DNA of 19,132 nucleotides, from contig CAKTVL010000028.1 of assembly GCA_934623575.1 (NCBI GenBank), forward strand, positions 1 through 19,132. Direction: 5' to 3'. Positions 1-7,249 of this stretch are shown here, one piece after another. The position numbers and the translations under genes were made by a program. The notes below the pieces were generated by a model. That model did no database searches. It was given only the letters and a program-made list of their open reading frames with translations, and was not told the DNA's origin. Within the stretch, counting starts at the first letter, position 1; every line of letters begins with the position of its first letter. Source of the DNA: an uncultured Oscillospiraceae bacterium (lineage in GTDB: Bacteria > Bacillota > Clostridia > Oscillospirales > Oscillospiraceae).

Positions 1-61
1 GATTCACGGCCACCTTACCGGAGGTATCGGGGACCTGCTTTACCGTAACAAGAATCTTCAT
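1..61 (-). CDS. etfB: Electron transfer flavoprotein subunit beta, N-terminal fragment
   Basis: Only the first 20 codons are inside the window; the gene continues past the left edge. The peptide begins MKILVTVKQVPDTSG, the hallmark N-terminus of EtfB, in which the KQVPD segment opens the nucleotide-binding fold. EtfB pairs with EtfA to carry electrons from acyl-CoA dehydrogenases; in anaerobes the pair can bifurcate electrons between NADH, ferredoxin and an enoyl-CoA. The start is supported by a perfect AAGGAGG 10 nt upstream, overlapping the stop codon of the preceding acyl-CoA dehydrogenase, so the two genes are almost certainly co-transcribed and perhaps translationally coupled. etfA would be expected next, outside the window. 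The family call is firm despite the short piece; whether it is a bifurcating Etf cannot be judged from 20 residues. Confidence 0.88.
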   Translation of the reverse strand, partial: MKILVTVKQVPDTSGKVAVN

Positions 62-70
62 TTTACCTTT

Positions 71-79
71 ACCTCCTTA
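71..79 (-). promoter_or_regulatory. Ribosome binding site of etfB overlapping the upstream stop codon
   Basis: On the minus strand the sequence TAAGGAGGT combines the TAA stop of the acyl-CoA dehydrogenase gene with a consensus AAGGAGG, 10 nt before the etfB ATG. Ribosomes ending on the first gene lie directly on the start site of the second, which favours coupled, matched expression of dehydrogenase and Etf. Confidence 0.85.
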
Positions 80-1222
80 TTTGCCCAGCACCGCACGGGA
101 GATGACCACCTTGTGGATCTCGGACGTGCCCTCATAGATCTCCGTGATCTTGGCGTCACGATACATCCGCTCCAGGGGATAGTCGTGCATGTAGCCGTAG
201 CCGCCGTGGATCTGCAGGGCCAGATTGGTCACGAAGCGGGCGTTCTCGGAGGCGTTCAGCTTGCACATGGCGGCCTCCTTGCTGAAGGGTTTGCCGCTGT
301 CGTCCAGATACGCGGCGTAATAGGTCAGCCACTTGGCGGCCTCGGTCTTGGTGGCCATGTCCGCCACATACCACTGCAGGCCCTGCAGCGCTGCGATGGG
401 CTTGCCGAACTGCACGCGCTCGTGCATGTACTTCACGGTCAGGTCCAGCGCGCCCTCGGCGACGCCGATGCTCTGGGCGCCCACGCCGATACGGGCGCCG
501 TCCAGCGCCTGCATGGCGATCTTGAAGCCCTGGCCGGCCCTGCCCAGCAGGTTCTCAGCGGGCACGCGGCAGTCCTCGAAGATCAGCTCCGCGGTCTCGC
601 TGCCGCGCAGGCCCATCTTGTTCTCCACCTTGCCTACGGAGAAGCCCGGCGTACCGGCCTCCACGATGATGGCGGACATGCCCTTCAGGCCCAGCTTGGG
701 CTCGGTCAGGGCGAACACCACCAGCACACCGGCGCGGCTGCCGCCGGAGATGAAGCACTTGGTGCCGTTGAGCACATACTCGTTGGTCTCCGGGTCCAGG
801 ATAGCGGTGGTCTGGGCCTTGGCAGCATCACTGCCGGCGCCCGGCTCGGTCAGGGCGAAGGCGCCCAGCTCGCCGCCCTTGGTCAGGCGGGGCAGGTACT
901 TCTGCTTCTGCGCCTCGGTTCCGTACTTGGCGATGGCCTGGGGCGCGATCAGGTGGATGGACAGCGTGGCGGCGGAGGCCATGCACTTCTTGGCGAACTC
1001 GGACACCGCGATGACCTCCTCGGTCATGCCGCCGCCCACGCCGCCGTACTCCTTGGACACGCCGATGCCCGTGAAGCCGTATTTGGCCATCAGCTTGAAA
1101 TTCTCCACCGGGAAGGTATGGGTCTCGTCCAGCTCCGCGGCGGCAGGCTCCAGAATGTTCTCCGCGAACTGCCGCGCCGCCTTCTGCAGCAGCTCCTGCT
1201 GCTTCGTCAATGCAAATTCCAT
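77..1222 (-). CDS. Short-chain acyl-CoA dehydrogenase (butyryl-CoA dehydrogenase type)
   Basis: This 381-residue FAD flavoprotein has the standard length of the acyl-CoA dehydrogenase family. Visible landmarks are LTEPGAGSDA (about 125-134, FAD/substrate binding), the GTKCFISGG strand (153-161), MGLRGSETAELIFED (203-217), and a C-terminal IYEGTSEIH in which Glu364 is the expected catalytic base. Such enzymes interconvert acyl-CoA and 2-enoyl-CoA and exchange electrons with Etf; with etfB immediately downstream, the likely role is reduction of an enoyl-CoA such as crotonyl-CoA. I chose the ATG at 1222 (MEFALTKQQ) because it has an AGAAAGGAAA ribosome site and matches the family N-terminus; an in-frame ATG at 1264 overlaps the preceding gene and lacks support. 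It lies 32 nt after the hydratase. The substrate (butyryl-CoA versus another short, branched or aryl acyl-CoA) is not decided by the sequence, so no symbol is given. Confidence 0.93.
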   Translation of the reverse strand: MEFALTKQQELLQKAARQFAENILEPAAAELDETHTFPVENFKLMAKYGFTGIGVSKEYGGVGGGMTEEVIAVSEFAKKCMASAATLSIHLIAPQAIAKYGTEAQKQKYLPRLTKGGELGAFALTEPGAGSDAAKAQTTAILDPETNEYVLNGTKCFISGGSRAGVLVVFALTEPKLGLKGMSAIIVEAGTPGFSVGKVENKMGLRGSETAELIFEDCRVPAENLLGRAGQGFKIAMQALDGARIGVGAQSIGVAEGALDLTVKYMHERVQFGKPIAALQGLQWYVADMATKTEAAKWLTYYAAYLDDSGKPFSKEAAMCKLNASENARFVTNLALQIHGGYGYMHDYPLERMYRDAKITEIYEGTSEIHKVVISRAVLGK

Positions 1223-1254
1223 AGTCGTTTTCCTTTCTTGCTCTATATGGCCGC

Positions 1255-2136
1255 TCAGGCCCATTCAAAAACGCCGCGATTCAGCACGGGTTTTCCTGTT
1301 TTCAAGTTCATCAGGCGGAAATACGCCTGTTTTTCGCCCACACGCCACAGCTCAAGGCGCACCGGCGTGTCCGGATACAGCACACTGCTCATCTGCGCGG
1401 CCATGCGCGTCATACGCTCCGGCTCTCCGGGGATCAGCACGGCGATGGCCATGCGGCAGGTGAAGCCGAAGGAGCAGAGCCCCTGCATGAAGGAGGACTC
1501 GAAGCCCATTTTCCGCGCGTAGTCCGGGTCCACATGCACCAGATTGGTGTCGCCTGTCAGGCGGTACAGCAGGTTCTGCACCGGGCTGATATAGTCGTCG
1601 CTGACCACGTCCGGCTCCCGCTCGGGGATGACCACCGGGCTTTTGGGCATGGGCTGGCCGCCGAAGCCGCCGGCCTCATGGAAGAAGGTGGTGGAGTAGT
1701 TGGTGCAGACGGCGTTGCCGGCCTCGTCCCGCACCTCCACCTTGGTCTTGATCACGGCGCCCTTGCCCTCGCCCCGGTCGTACACGTCGGTGATCACATC
1801 CTGGTACTGGAAGGTACCCTTGATGGGATCGATGGGGCGGTGCATGATGATCTCGTGATCCATATTCAGAAAGGAGATGGTGGGCTTGATCAGCTCGTTG
1901 GCGATCATGGACGCCGGCAGCGGCATCCACTGGTAGGGCTTTACGTTCACCGTGCCCCAGTAAGGTATCGTGCCGTAGGTGGGCAGCGCCTTCAGGTACT
2001 TTTCATAGGTATATTGCAGATCCTCTGCCTTGGCGCCCACCGCCAGTGCGTACAGCGCCACGTCGCGCCAGTTATACTCCATGTAGCGCGGCTCTGTCCG
2101 CATGCCTATCAGTTGTGTCAGATCGACCTTTCCCAT
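1255..2136 (-). CDS. Hydratase-2/MaoC type (R)-specific enoyl-CoA hydratase
   Basis: The 293-residue protein has the length of a complete two-hotdog hydratase 2, as in the peroxisomal multifunctional enzyme 2 domain, rather than a single-hotdog PhaJ. The C-terminal half carries the hydratase-2 motif YRLTGDTNLVHVDPDYA (191-207), with the catalytic pair Asp196 and His201 and the conserved Asn198. The usual Asn-Pro-Leu-His is here Asn-Leu-Val-His. The family hydrates trans-2-enoyl-CoA to (3R)-hydroxyacyl-CoA, or dehydrates in reverse, in the cytoplasm. It sits between nifJ and an acyl-CoA dehydrogenase, so it probably supplies or uses the enoyl-CoA handled by that dehydrogenase. Of two close ATGs, the one at 2136 is preferred because its AAGGGAG is 7 nt away, while the ATG at 2142 leaves only 1 nt. 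The substrate is unknown. Confidence 0.85.
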   Translation of the reverse strand: MGKVDLTQLIGMRTEPRYMEYNWRDVALYALAVGAKAEDLQYTYEKYLKALPTYGTIPYWGTVNVKPYQWMPLPASMIANELIKPTISFLNMDHEIIMHRPIDPIKGTFQYQDVITDVYDRGEGKGAVIKTKVEVRDEAGNAVCTNYSTTFFHEAGGFGGQPMPKSPVVIPEREPDVVSDDYISPVQNLLYRLTGDTNLVHVDPDYARKMGFESSFMQGLCSFGFTCRMAIAVLIPGEPERMTRMAAQMSSVLYPDTPVRLELWRVGEKQAYFRLMNLKTGKPVLNRGVFEWA

Positions 2137-2143
2137 GGTCATG

Positions 2144-2150
2144 CTCCCTT
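2144..2150 (-). promoter_or_regulatory. Ribosome binding site deciding the hydratase start
   Basis: The minus-strand AAGGGAG ends 7 nt before the ATG at 2136 and only 1 nt before the ATG at 2142. The spacing favours the shorter protein beginning MGKVDLTQ. Confidence 0.7.
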
Positions 2151-2167
2151 CTTTTTGTCCTTTTTTA

Positions 2168-2222
2168 CAGACGGGCACAGCGGGCCGAAGCCGCTGCGCC
2201 CGTCTGCTGCGGGCGCAGCGGC
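2168..2222 (-). promoter_or_regulatory. Two alternative, mutually exclusive hairpins between nifJ and the hydratase
   Basis: Three GC-rich segments lie in the 102-nt gap. Segment 2191-2206 can pair with 2168-2183 (16 positions, one A/C mismatch, 7-nt loop). Alternatively 2190-2202 can pair with 2210-2222 (13 perfect pairs, 7-nt loop). The middle segment cannot do both. Seen in the minus-strand transcript, the structure follows the nifJ stop (2239) and precedes an A-rich ribosome-binding region of the hydratase gene. No U-run follows either stem, so neither is a classical intrinsic terminator. A role in transcript stability, partial termination or differential expression within the operon is inference. 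Confidence 0.6.
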
Positions 2223-2238
2223 GCTGCAGCCCGTTGAT

Positions 2239-5200
2239 TTAGTTTTCAGCTGCCAGCTTCTTGTAGTAGGCCAGCCGCTCCATGGCGTCCTTCTCCGTCT
2301 TCTCCAGCAGACCCTCGGCCTCATTGGGGAAGGCCTTCAGCAGGGAGGCATAACGGACCTCGTTCATCAGGAACTCGCGGAAGGACATAGTGGGCTCCTT
2401 GGAATCCAGGGTGAAGGGGTTCACACCGGTACCCACCAGCTGGGGATTGTAGCGATACAGCGCCCAGTAGCCGCAATCCACCGCGTGCTTGGCCTCCATC
2501 TGGCTCAGGCCCATGCCGGTCTTGATGCCGTGGTTGATGCAGGGGCAGTAGGCGATGACGATGGACGGGCCGGGATAGGCCTCGGCCTCGGCCAGGGCCT
2601 TCAGCGTCTGCGCCTTGTCGGCGCCGATGCACACCTGCGCCACATAGATGTAGCCGTAGGTCATGAAGATGCGGCCCAGATCCTTCTTCTTGGTGCGCTT
2701 GCCGCTGGCGGCAAACTTGGCGATGGCCGCGGTGGGCGTGGCCTTGGAGGCCTGTCCGCCAGTGTTGGAGTACACCTCGGTATCCAGCACCAGAACGTTG
2801 ATGTTCTCGCCGGCCGCCAGAGCGTGGTCCAGTCCGCCGTAGCCGATGTCGTAGGACCAGCCGTCGCCGCCGATGAGCCACTGAGAGCGCTTGGGCAGGT
2901 AGTCCTTGTTCTCATACAACTCGGCCAGCAGCTCGTCCTTCTCCTTGACGGGCTCCAGCGCGGCGATCACGCGGTCGGCGCGCTCGCGGGTGCCCTCGGA
3001 GACCATCTGGTTGTCCAGCCAGTCGGTCAGTGCCTCGTCCAGCTCTGCGCTGGCGTGGAGGTCCAAGATGCGCTTGGCCAGAGAGGCCATTTCCTTCTGC
3101 ACCTGCTTGGTGCCCAGGAACATGCCCAGGCCGAACTCGCCGGTGTCCTCGAACAGGGAGCTGTTCCACGCGGGGCCCTGGCCCTTCTCGTTCTTGCAGT
3201 AGGGGGCGGAGGGCACGCTGCCGGAGAACACGTGGGCGCAGCCGGCGGAGTTGGCGATCATCATGCGGTCGCCGAACAGCTGGGTGACCAGCTTGATATA
3301 CGGCGTCTCGCCGCAGCCGGCGCAGGCGCCGGAGAACTCGAACAGGGGCTTCTCGAACTGGCTGCCCTTCACGGTCAGCTTGTTGAAGGGGTTCTTCTCA
3401 GGCAGCGCGGCCACATAATCCCAGCGGGCGGACTCGTCCTGCTCCTCGGCCAGCAGACGCATATCCAGCGCCTTCTCCTTGGCGGGGCAGACGTTGACGC
3501 AGTTGCCGCAGCCGGTGCAGTCGTTGGGGGAGATGGCGATGCGGAACTGATACTCCTTGGCGCCGTTGGCGGGCTTGGTCACATAGCCGGCGGGCGCGGC
3601 GGCGGTCTCCTCCGGAGTGGTCAGAATGGGACGGATGCAGCCGTGGGGGCAGACGAAGGAGCACTGGTTGCACTGGATGCACTTCTCGGCATCCCAGTGG
3701 GGCACGCGGATGGCCACGCCGCGCTTCTCATAGGCGGACGTACCGGTGGGATACGCGCCGTCCTGCACGGGCAGCAGGCCGCTGACGGGGATGTTGTCGC
3801 CCTCCATGCGGTTCACCGGCTCCAGGAAGTCCTTGATGTAGGCGGGCACCTCCTTGGCCTCGGCGGCGGAAGCGTCCTCGGCGTCAGCCCAGGCGGCGGG
3901 CAGGGTCACCTCATGGAGACCGGAGATGCCCTGGTCCACGGCGTCGCAGTTCATGGCCACCACGTCGTCGCCCTTCTTGCCGTAGGTCACGGCAATGGAG
4001 TCCTTCAGGTACTTCACGGCATCCTCGATGGGGATGATGTCCGCCAGCTTGAAGAACGCGGACTGCATGATCATATTCGTGCGGTTGCCCAGACCCAGGT
4101 TGCGGGCGATGTCCACCGCGTCGATGGTGTAGAAGTGGATGTGATGCTGTGCCAGATACCGCTTCATCTCGGCAGGCAGGTTCTGGTCCAGCGCCTCATC
4201 GTCCCACATGGTGTTCAGCAGGAACGTGCCGCCGTCCTTCAGGCCGGCCAGGATGTCGTACTTGCTGACGTAGGACTGCTGGGAACAGGAGATGAAGTCC
4301 GCCTTGTCGATCAGATAGGTGGAGCGAATAGGCGTGTCGCCGAAGCGCAGATGGGACACGGTAACGCCTCCGGACTTCTTGGAGTCGTAGGCGAAATACG
4401 CCTGGGCGTACTTGTCGGTGTTGTCGCCGATGATCTTCACGGCGCTCTTGTTGGCGCCCACGGTGCCGTCGGAGCCCAGGCCCCAGAACTTGCAGGCGGT
4501 GGTGCCGGCGTGGTTGATGACCAGGTCGTCCACAGCGGGCAGGTTGCTGTCGTACATATCGTCGATGATGCCCACGGTGAAGTGATCCTTGGGACACTTG
4601 GCCTTCATGTTCTCAAAGACCTGATAGATGTGGTACGGACGGATGTCCTTGCCGCCCACGCCGATACGGCCGCCCACCACCACGGGCTGGTGCTCTCTGC
4701 CGTAGAAGGCGGTCTTGACGTCCATGTACAGGGGCTCGCCCTGGGCGTTGATCTCCTTCACGCGGTCCAGCGCGGTGATGACCTTCACGGTCTTGGGGAT
4801 GTACTTGAAGAAGTGCTCCAGGGAGAACGGACGGTACAGGTGCACGGTCAGCAGACCGACCTTCTCGCCCTTGGCGTTCAGCGCGTCCACTACTTCCTCG
4901 ATGGTCTGGCTCATGGAGCCGATGGCCACGATCATGCGCTCGGCATCGGGTGCGCCGTAGTAGTTGAACAGGTGATAGTCACGGCCGGTGAGCTTGTTGA
5001 TCTCGCCCATGTAGTGCTCCACCACGTCGGGCAGCTCGTTCCAGTACTTGTTGATGACCTCGCGCTGCTGGAAGTGGATGTCGGCATTCTGCACGGTGCC
5101 GCGGACGCTGGGATGGTCCGGGTTCATGGCGCTGCGGCGGAAGGCGTTGATGGCGTCCTTGTCCACCAGCTTGGCCAGCTCGTCGTACTCCAGCACCTCG

Positions 5201-5751
5201 ATCTTCTGGATCTCATGGCTGGTACGGAAGCCGTCGAAGAAGTGCAGGAACGGCACGCGGCCCTTGATGGCGCTCAGGTGCGCCACCGCGGCCAGATCCA
5301 TGGCTTGCTGCACGCTGGCAGAGGACAGCATGGCGAAGCCGGTGGTGCGGATGGTCATCACGTCGCTGTGGTCGCAGAAGATGCCCAGGCCGTTGGAGGC
5401 CACCAGACGGGAGGCCACGTGGAACACGCCGGGCAGCAGCTCGCCTGCGATCTTGAACATATTGGGGATCATCAGCATCAGGCCCTGAGAGGAGGTATAG
5501 GTGCTGGTCAGGGCGCCGGCCTGCAGGGAGCCGTGGACAGCGCCGGAGGCGCCGCCCTCGGACTGCATCTCGATCACCTGCACGGTCTCGCCGAAGATAT
5601 TCTTTTTGCCGGTGGCAGCCCACTCATCGATGTGCTGCGCCATATCGGAGGACGGCGTAATGGGGTAGATCGCGGCCACGTCGGTAAAGGCGTAGGAAGC
5701 ATACGCCGCCGCGGTGTTGCCGTCCATGGATTTCATTCTGCGTTTTGTCAT
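2239..5751 (-). CDS. nifJ: Pyruvate:ferredoxin (flavodoxin) oxidoreductase
   Basis: At 1170 residues this is a full-length homodimeric-type enzyme that converts pyruvate and CoA to acetyl-CoA and CO2 while reducing ferredoxin. Domain order is typical. YPITPSS (about 29-35) opens the N-terminal pyrimidine-binding domain, and GSMSQTIEEVVDAL near 280 lies in the CoA-binding domain. Two ferredoxin-like [4Fe-4S] motifs follow, CIQCNQCSFVCP (about 690-701) and CTGCGNCVNVCP (about 744-755). Then come the extra cluster ligands in ACAGCGETPY (about 808) and the thiamine diphosphate segment GDGWSYDIGYGGLDHAL (about 962-978). The ATG at 5751 has an AAAGGAG site 8 nt upstream and follows the aminotransferase by 18 nt, indicating one transcript. 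Reduced ferredoxin from this step would pair with a bifurcating Etf/acyl-CoA dehydrogenase. Pyruvate is the expected substrate; a related 2-oxo acid delivered by the upstream aminotransferase cannot be excluded. Confidence 0.97.
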   Translation of the reverse strand: MTKRRMKSMDGNTAAAYASYAFTDVAAIYPITPSSDMAQHIDEWAATGKKNIFGETVQVIEMQSEGGASGAVHGSLQAGALTSTYTSSQGLMLMIPNMFKIAGELLPGVFHVASRLVASNGLGIFCDHSDVMTIRTTGFAMLSSASVQQAMDLAAVAHLSAIKGRVPFLHFFDGFRTSHEIQKIEVLEYDELAKLVDKDAINAFRRSAMNPDHPSVRGTVQNADIHFQQREVINKYWNELPDVVEHYMGEINKLTGRDYHLFNYYGAPDAERMIVAIGSMSQTIEEVVDALNAKGEKVGLLTVHLYRPFSLEHFFKYIPKTVKVITALDRVKEINAQGEPLYMDVKTAFYGREHQPVVVGGRIGVGGKDIRPYHIYQVFENMKAKCPKDHFTVGIIDDMYDSNLPAVDDLVINHAGTTACKFWGLGSDGTVGANKSAVKIIGDNTDKYAQAYFAYDSKKSGGVTVSHLRFGDTPIRSTYLIDKADFISCSQQSYVSKYDILAGLKDGGTFLLNTMWDDEALDQNLPAEMKRYLAQHHIHFYTIDAVDIARNLGLGNRTNMIMQSAFFKLADIIPIEDAVKYLKDSIAVTYGKKGDDVVAMNCDAVDQGISGLHEVTLPAAWADAEDASAAEAKEVPAYIKDFLEPVNRMEGDNIPVSGLLPVQDGAYPTGTSAYEKRGVAIRVPHWDAEKCIQCNQCSFVCPHGCIRPILTTPEETAAAPAGYVTKPANGAKEYQFRIAISPNDCTGCGNCVNVCPAKEKALDMRLLAEEQDESARWDYVAALPEKNPFNKLTVKGSQFEKPLFEFSGACAGCGETPYIKLVTQLFGDRMMIANSAGCAHVFSGSVPSAPYCKNEKGQGPAWNSSLFEDTGEFGLGMFLGTKQVQKEMASLAKRILDLHASAELDEALTDWLDNQMVSEGTRERADRVIAALEPVKEKDELLAELYENKDYLPKRSQWLIGGDGWSYDIGYGGLDHALAAGENINVLVLDTEVYSNTGGQASKATPTAAIAKFAASGKRTKKKDLGRIFMTYGYIYVAQVCIGADKAQTLKALAEAEAYPGPSIVIAYCPCINHGIKTGMGLSQMEAKHAVDCGYWALYRYNPQLVGTGVNPFTLDSKEPTMSFREFLMNEVRYASLLKAFPNEAEGLLEKTEKDAMERLAYYKKLAAEN

Positions 5752-5769
5752 TTTCTCTGCTCCTTTCGT

Positions 5770-6990
5770 TTACTTGCCCTGCTGTGCCAGCTTCTTGTCG
5801 ATCAGCTTGCCCAGCCGCATCACGCCCTCGCGGATCCGCTCGGGAGAGTTATTGCCGAAGCTCATACGCATGCAATTGCGGCCCTCGCCGGTCTGGCCCA
5901 CAAAGAAGCCCTCGCCGGCCACAAAGGCCACGTTGACCTCGGGATCGCTGGTGGCCTCCTTCAGCAGCTCCGCGGTGTCGATGTCGCCGGGCAGCTGCAC
6001 CCAGGTGAACAGGCCGCCGTCGGGGAAGCTGTGCTTGGTACCCTCGGGGAAGTACTTGTCGATGCTCTCCAGCATCACGTCGCGCCGCTCGCGGTACAGG
6101 TCGCACAGCATCTTGTGGTGTGCGGGGTAATAGCCGCGCTTGAAGAACTCGGCGCACAGCACCTGCGGCAGCATGGAGCTGTGGGAATTGGTGGCGGACT
6201 TGGCCTCCATCAGATAGTGGATGGTCTCCGGCTCCGCCATCACATAGCCCAGGCGCACGCCGGGGGAGAAGATCTTGGAGAAGCTGTTGGCCACCACCAC
6301 GTTGCCCACGGTGTCGAAGCTCTTGATGGGGGGCAGGTCCTCGCCGCTGTAGCGGATGTCACGATAGGGGTCGTCTTCCAGCACCAGCACGTCGTACTTG
6401 GCGGCCAGCTCGGCCACCTTCTTGCGGCGCTCCAGGCACAGGGTGCGGCCGCTGGGGTTCTGGAAGGTGGGGATGATGTACACCATCTTGGGGTGATACT
6501 TCTGGATCTTGGCCTCCAGGTCGTCCATCTTCACGCCGTCCTCGTCCATGTCCACGCCGATGCACTTGGCCTCGAACATGTCGAAGATCTCCACGGAGTG
6601 GACGAAGGTGGGGGACTCCACCAGGATCACGTCGCCCGGATCGATGTACACCTGGCACACCAGGTTGATGCCCTCCAGGCCGCCGGCCACCACCATAACA
6701 TTATCGGTGGTGCACTTCACGCCCTTGGGCGCCAGCAGCTCGTTGACGATGACCTCCTTCATGTCCTTGGTGCCGCCGATGGGGCCATACTGCAGTGCTT
6801 CCACGCCGCGCTTGTCCTTCAAAATGACCTCGTCCGTCAGCTGACGCAGGATATCGATGGGCAGGGCCTCCTTCGCCGGCGCGCCGCCGCCGAAAGAGAT
6901 GATGTCCGGATTGGTCATCGCACCGAACAGGTTGCTGACGACGTTGGCGGTGTACGCCATCGCGCCCATACGTTTTGCATATTTGATCAT
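5770..6990 (-). CDS. PLP-dependent aminotransferase, class I/II fold (2-aminoadipate/aromatic aminotransferase-like)
   Basis: The 406-residue protein shows a complete fold-type I aminotransferase. It has SFGGGAPAKEALP near the N-terminus, QYGPIGGTKDMKE (67-79), the cofactor site residues IIPTFQNPSGRT (172-183) and LEDDPYRDIRY (204-214), the Schiff-base lysine Lys239 in NSFSKIFSPGVRLGY, and a carboxylate-binding arginine in RNCMRMSF (Arg375). This subgroup (free-standing MocR/LysN-like domains) transfers amino groups from aromatic, aliphatic or 2-aminoadipate substrates to 2-oxoglutarate, yielding 2-oxo acids. The start has AAGGAGGAG 8 nt upstream. It is the first gene of the minus-strand operon and lies 18 nt before nifJ, so it probably feeds 2-oxo acid, perhaps pyruvate from alanine, into that enzyme. 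Substrate specificity cannot be read from sequence alone. Confidence 0.9.
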   Translation of the reverse strand: MIKYAKRMGAMAYTANVVSNLFGAMTNPDIISFGGGAPAKEALPIDILRQLTDEVILKDKRGVEALQYGPIGGTKDMKEVIVNELLAPKGVKCTTDNVMVVAGGLEGINLVCQVYIDPGDVILVESPTFVHSVEIFDMFEAKCIGVDMDEDGVKMDDLEAKIQKYHPKMVYIIPTFQNPSGRTLCLERRKKVAELAAKYDVLVLEDDPYRDIRYSGEDLPPIKSFDTVGNVVVANSFSKIFSPGVRLGYVMAEPETIHYLMEAKSATNSHSSMLPQVLCAEFFKRGYYPAHHKMLCDLYRERRDVMLESIDKYFPEGTKHSFPDGGLFTWVQLPGDIDTAELLKEATSDPEVNVAFVAGEGFFVGQTGEGRNCMRMSFGNNSPERIREGVMRLGKLIDKKLAQQGK

Positions 6991-7048
6991 TACGCTTGCT
7001 CCTCCTTATTCCATCGCCGGCTGCTGCCGGTCCAACATGGTCAACGCT

Positions 7049-7057
7049 ATTATAGCA
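7049..7057 (-). promoter_or_regulatory. Extended -10 promoter of the aminotransferase-nifJ operon
   Basis: The minus strand carries TGC followed by a perfect TATAAT (7054-7049), an extended -10 element; no good -35 is visible at 16-18 bp. The predicted start near 7042 gives a leader of about 52 nt, with a small CCGGC/GCCGG hairpin at 7017-7030 just before the AAGGAGGAG site. It faces away from the SGNH gene promoter, whose -10 element is about 80 bp away. Confidence 0.7.
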
Positions 7058-7131
7058 TGACGCCGGAAAACGATGATGCAAACAATTCACACCCTCTCTG
7101 AAAATGATTCAATGCAAAGCGTCGGGGAATC

Positions 7132-7140
7132 TGCTACAAT
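7132..7140 (+). promoter_or_regulatory. Extended -10 promoter of the SGNH hydrolase gene
   Basis: TGCTACAAT (TG at 7132, TACAAT at 7135-7140) is an extended -10 element with a weak -35-like TGCAAA 16 bp upstream of the hexamer. The predicted start is near 7147, giving an unusually long leader of about 100 nt. Confidence 0.6.
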
Positions 7141-7157
7141 AGCCCCATCTTACATAA

Positions 7158-7206
7158 CGCGGCCCGCCGGCGCGCATGCAGCCTTCTCTTTCCGGCGGGC
7201 GGCGCG
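7158..7206 (+). promoter_or_regulatory. Large stem-loop in the leader of the SGNH hydrolase gene
   Basis: GCCCGCCGG (7162-7170) pairs perfectly with CCGGCGGGC (7192-7200). Four further pairs (7158-7161 with 7203-7206) form below a 2-nt bulge, leaving a 21-nt loop. It begins about 11 nt after the predicted transcription start and ends about 30 nt before the ribosome site. It is not followed by a U-run, so it is not a terminator. It matches no riboswitch class I recognise; an mRNA-stabilising 5' structure is the simplest reading. Confidence 0.55.
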
Positions 7207-7249
7207 AAAAGACCAAGCAGAGAAAAATGCGAAGCAAAGGAGAGTACCT

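Noticed and set aside
113..1522. A 469-codon plus-strand frame over the acyl-CoA dehydrogenase
   Set aside because: Antisense shadow with low-complexity composition; the minus-strand gene is clearly real.
2168..2206. Hairpin after nifJ as an intrinsic terminator
   Set aside because: On the minus strand the stem is followed by TGTAAAAAA, not a U-run, and the downstream genes fit the same pathway.
1534..7101. A very long open frame (about 1855 codons) on the plus strand
   Set aside because: It runs antisense through nifJ and the aminotransferase, rich in His, Gly, Val, Leu and Gln with no domain pattern. It is the usual product of strong G/C third-position bias on the opposite strand.
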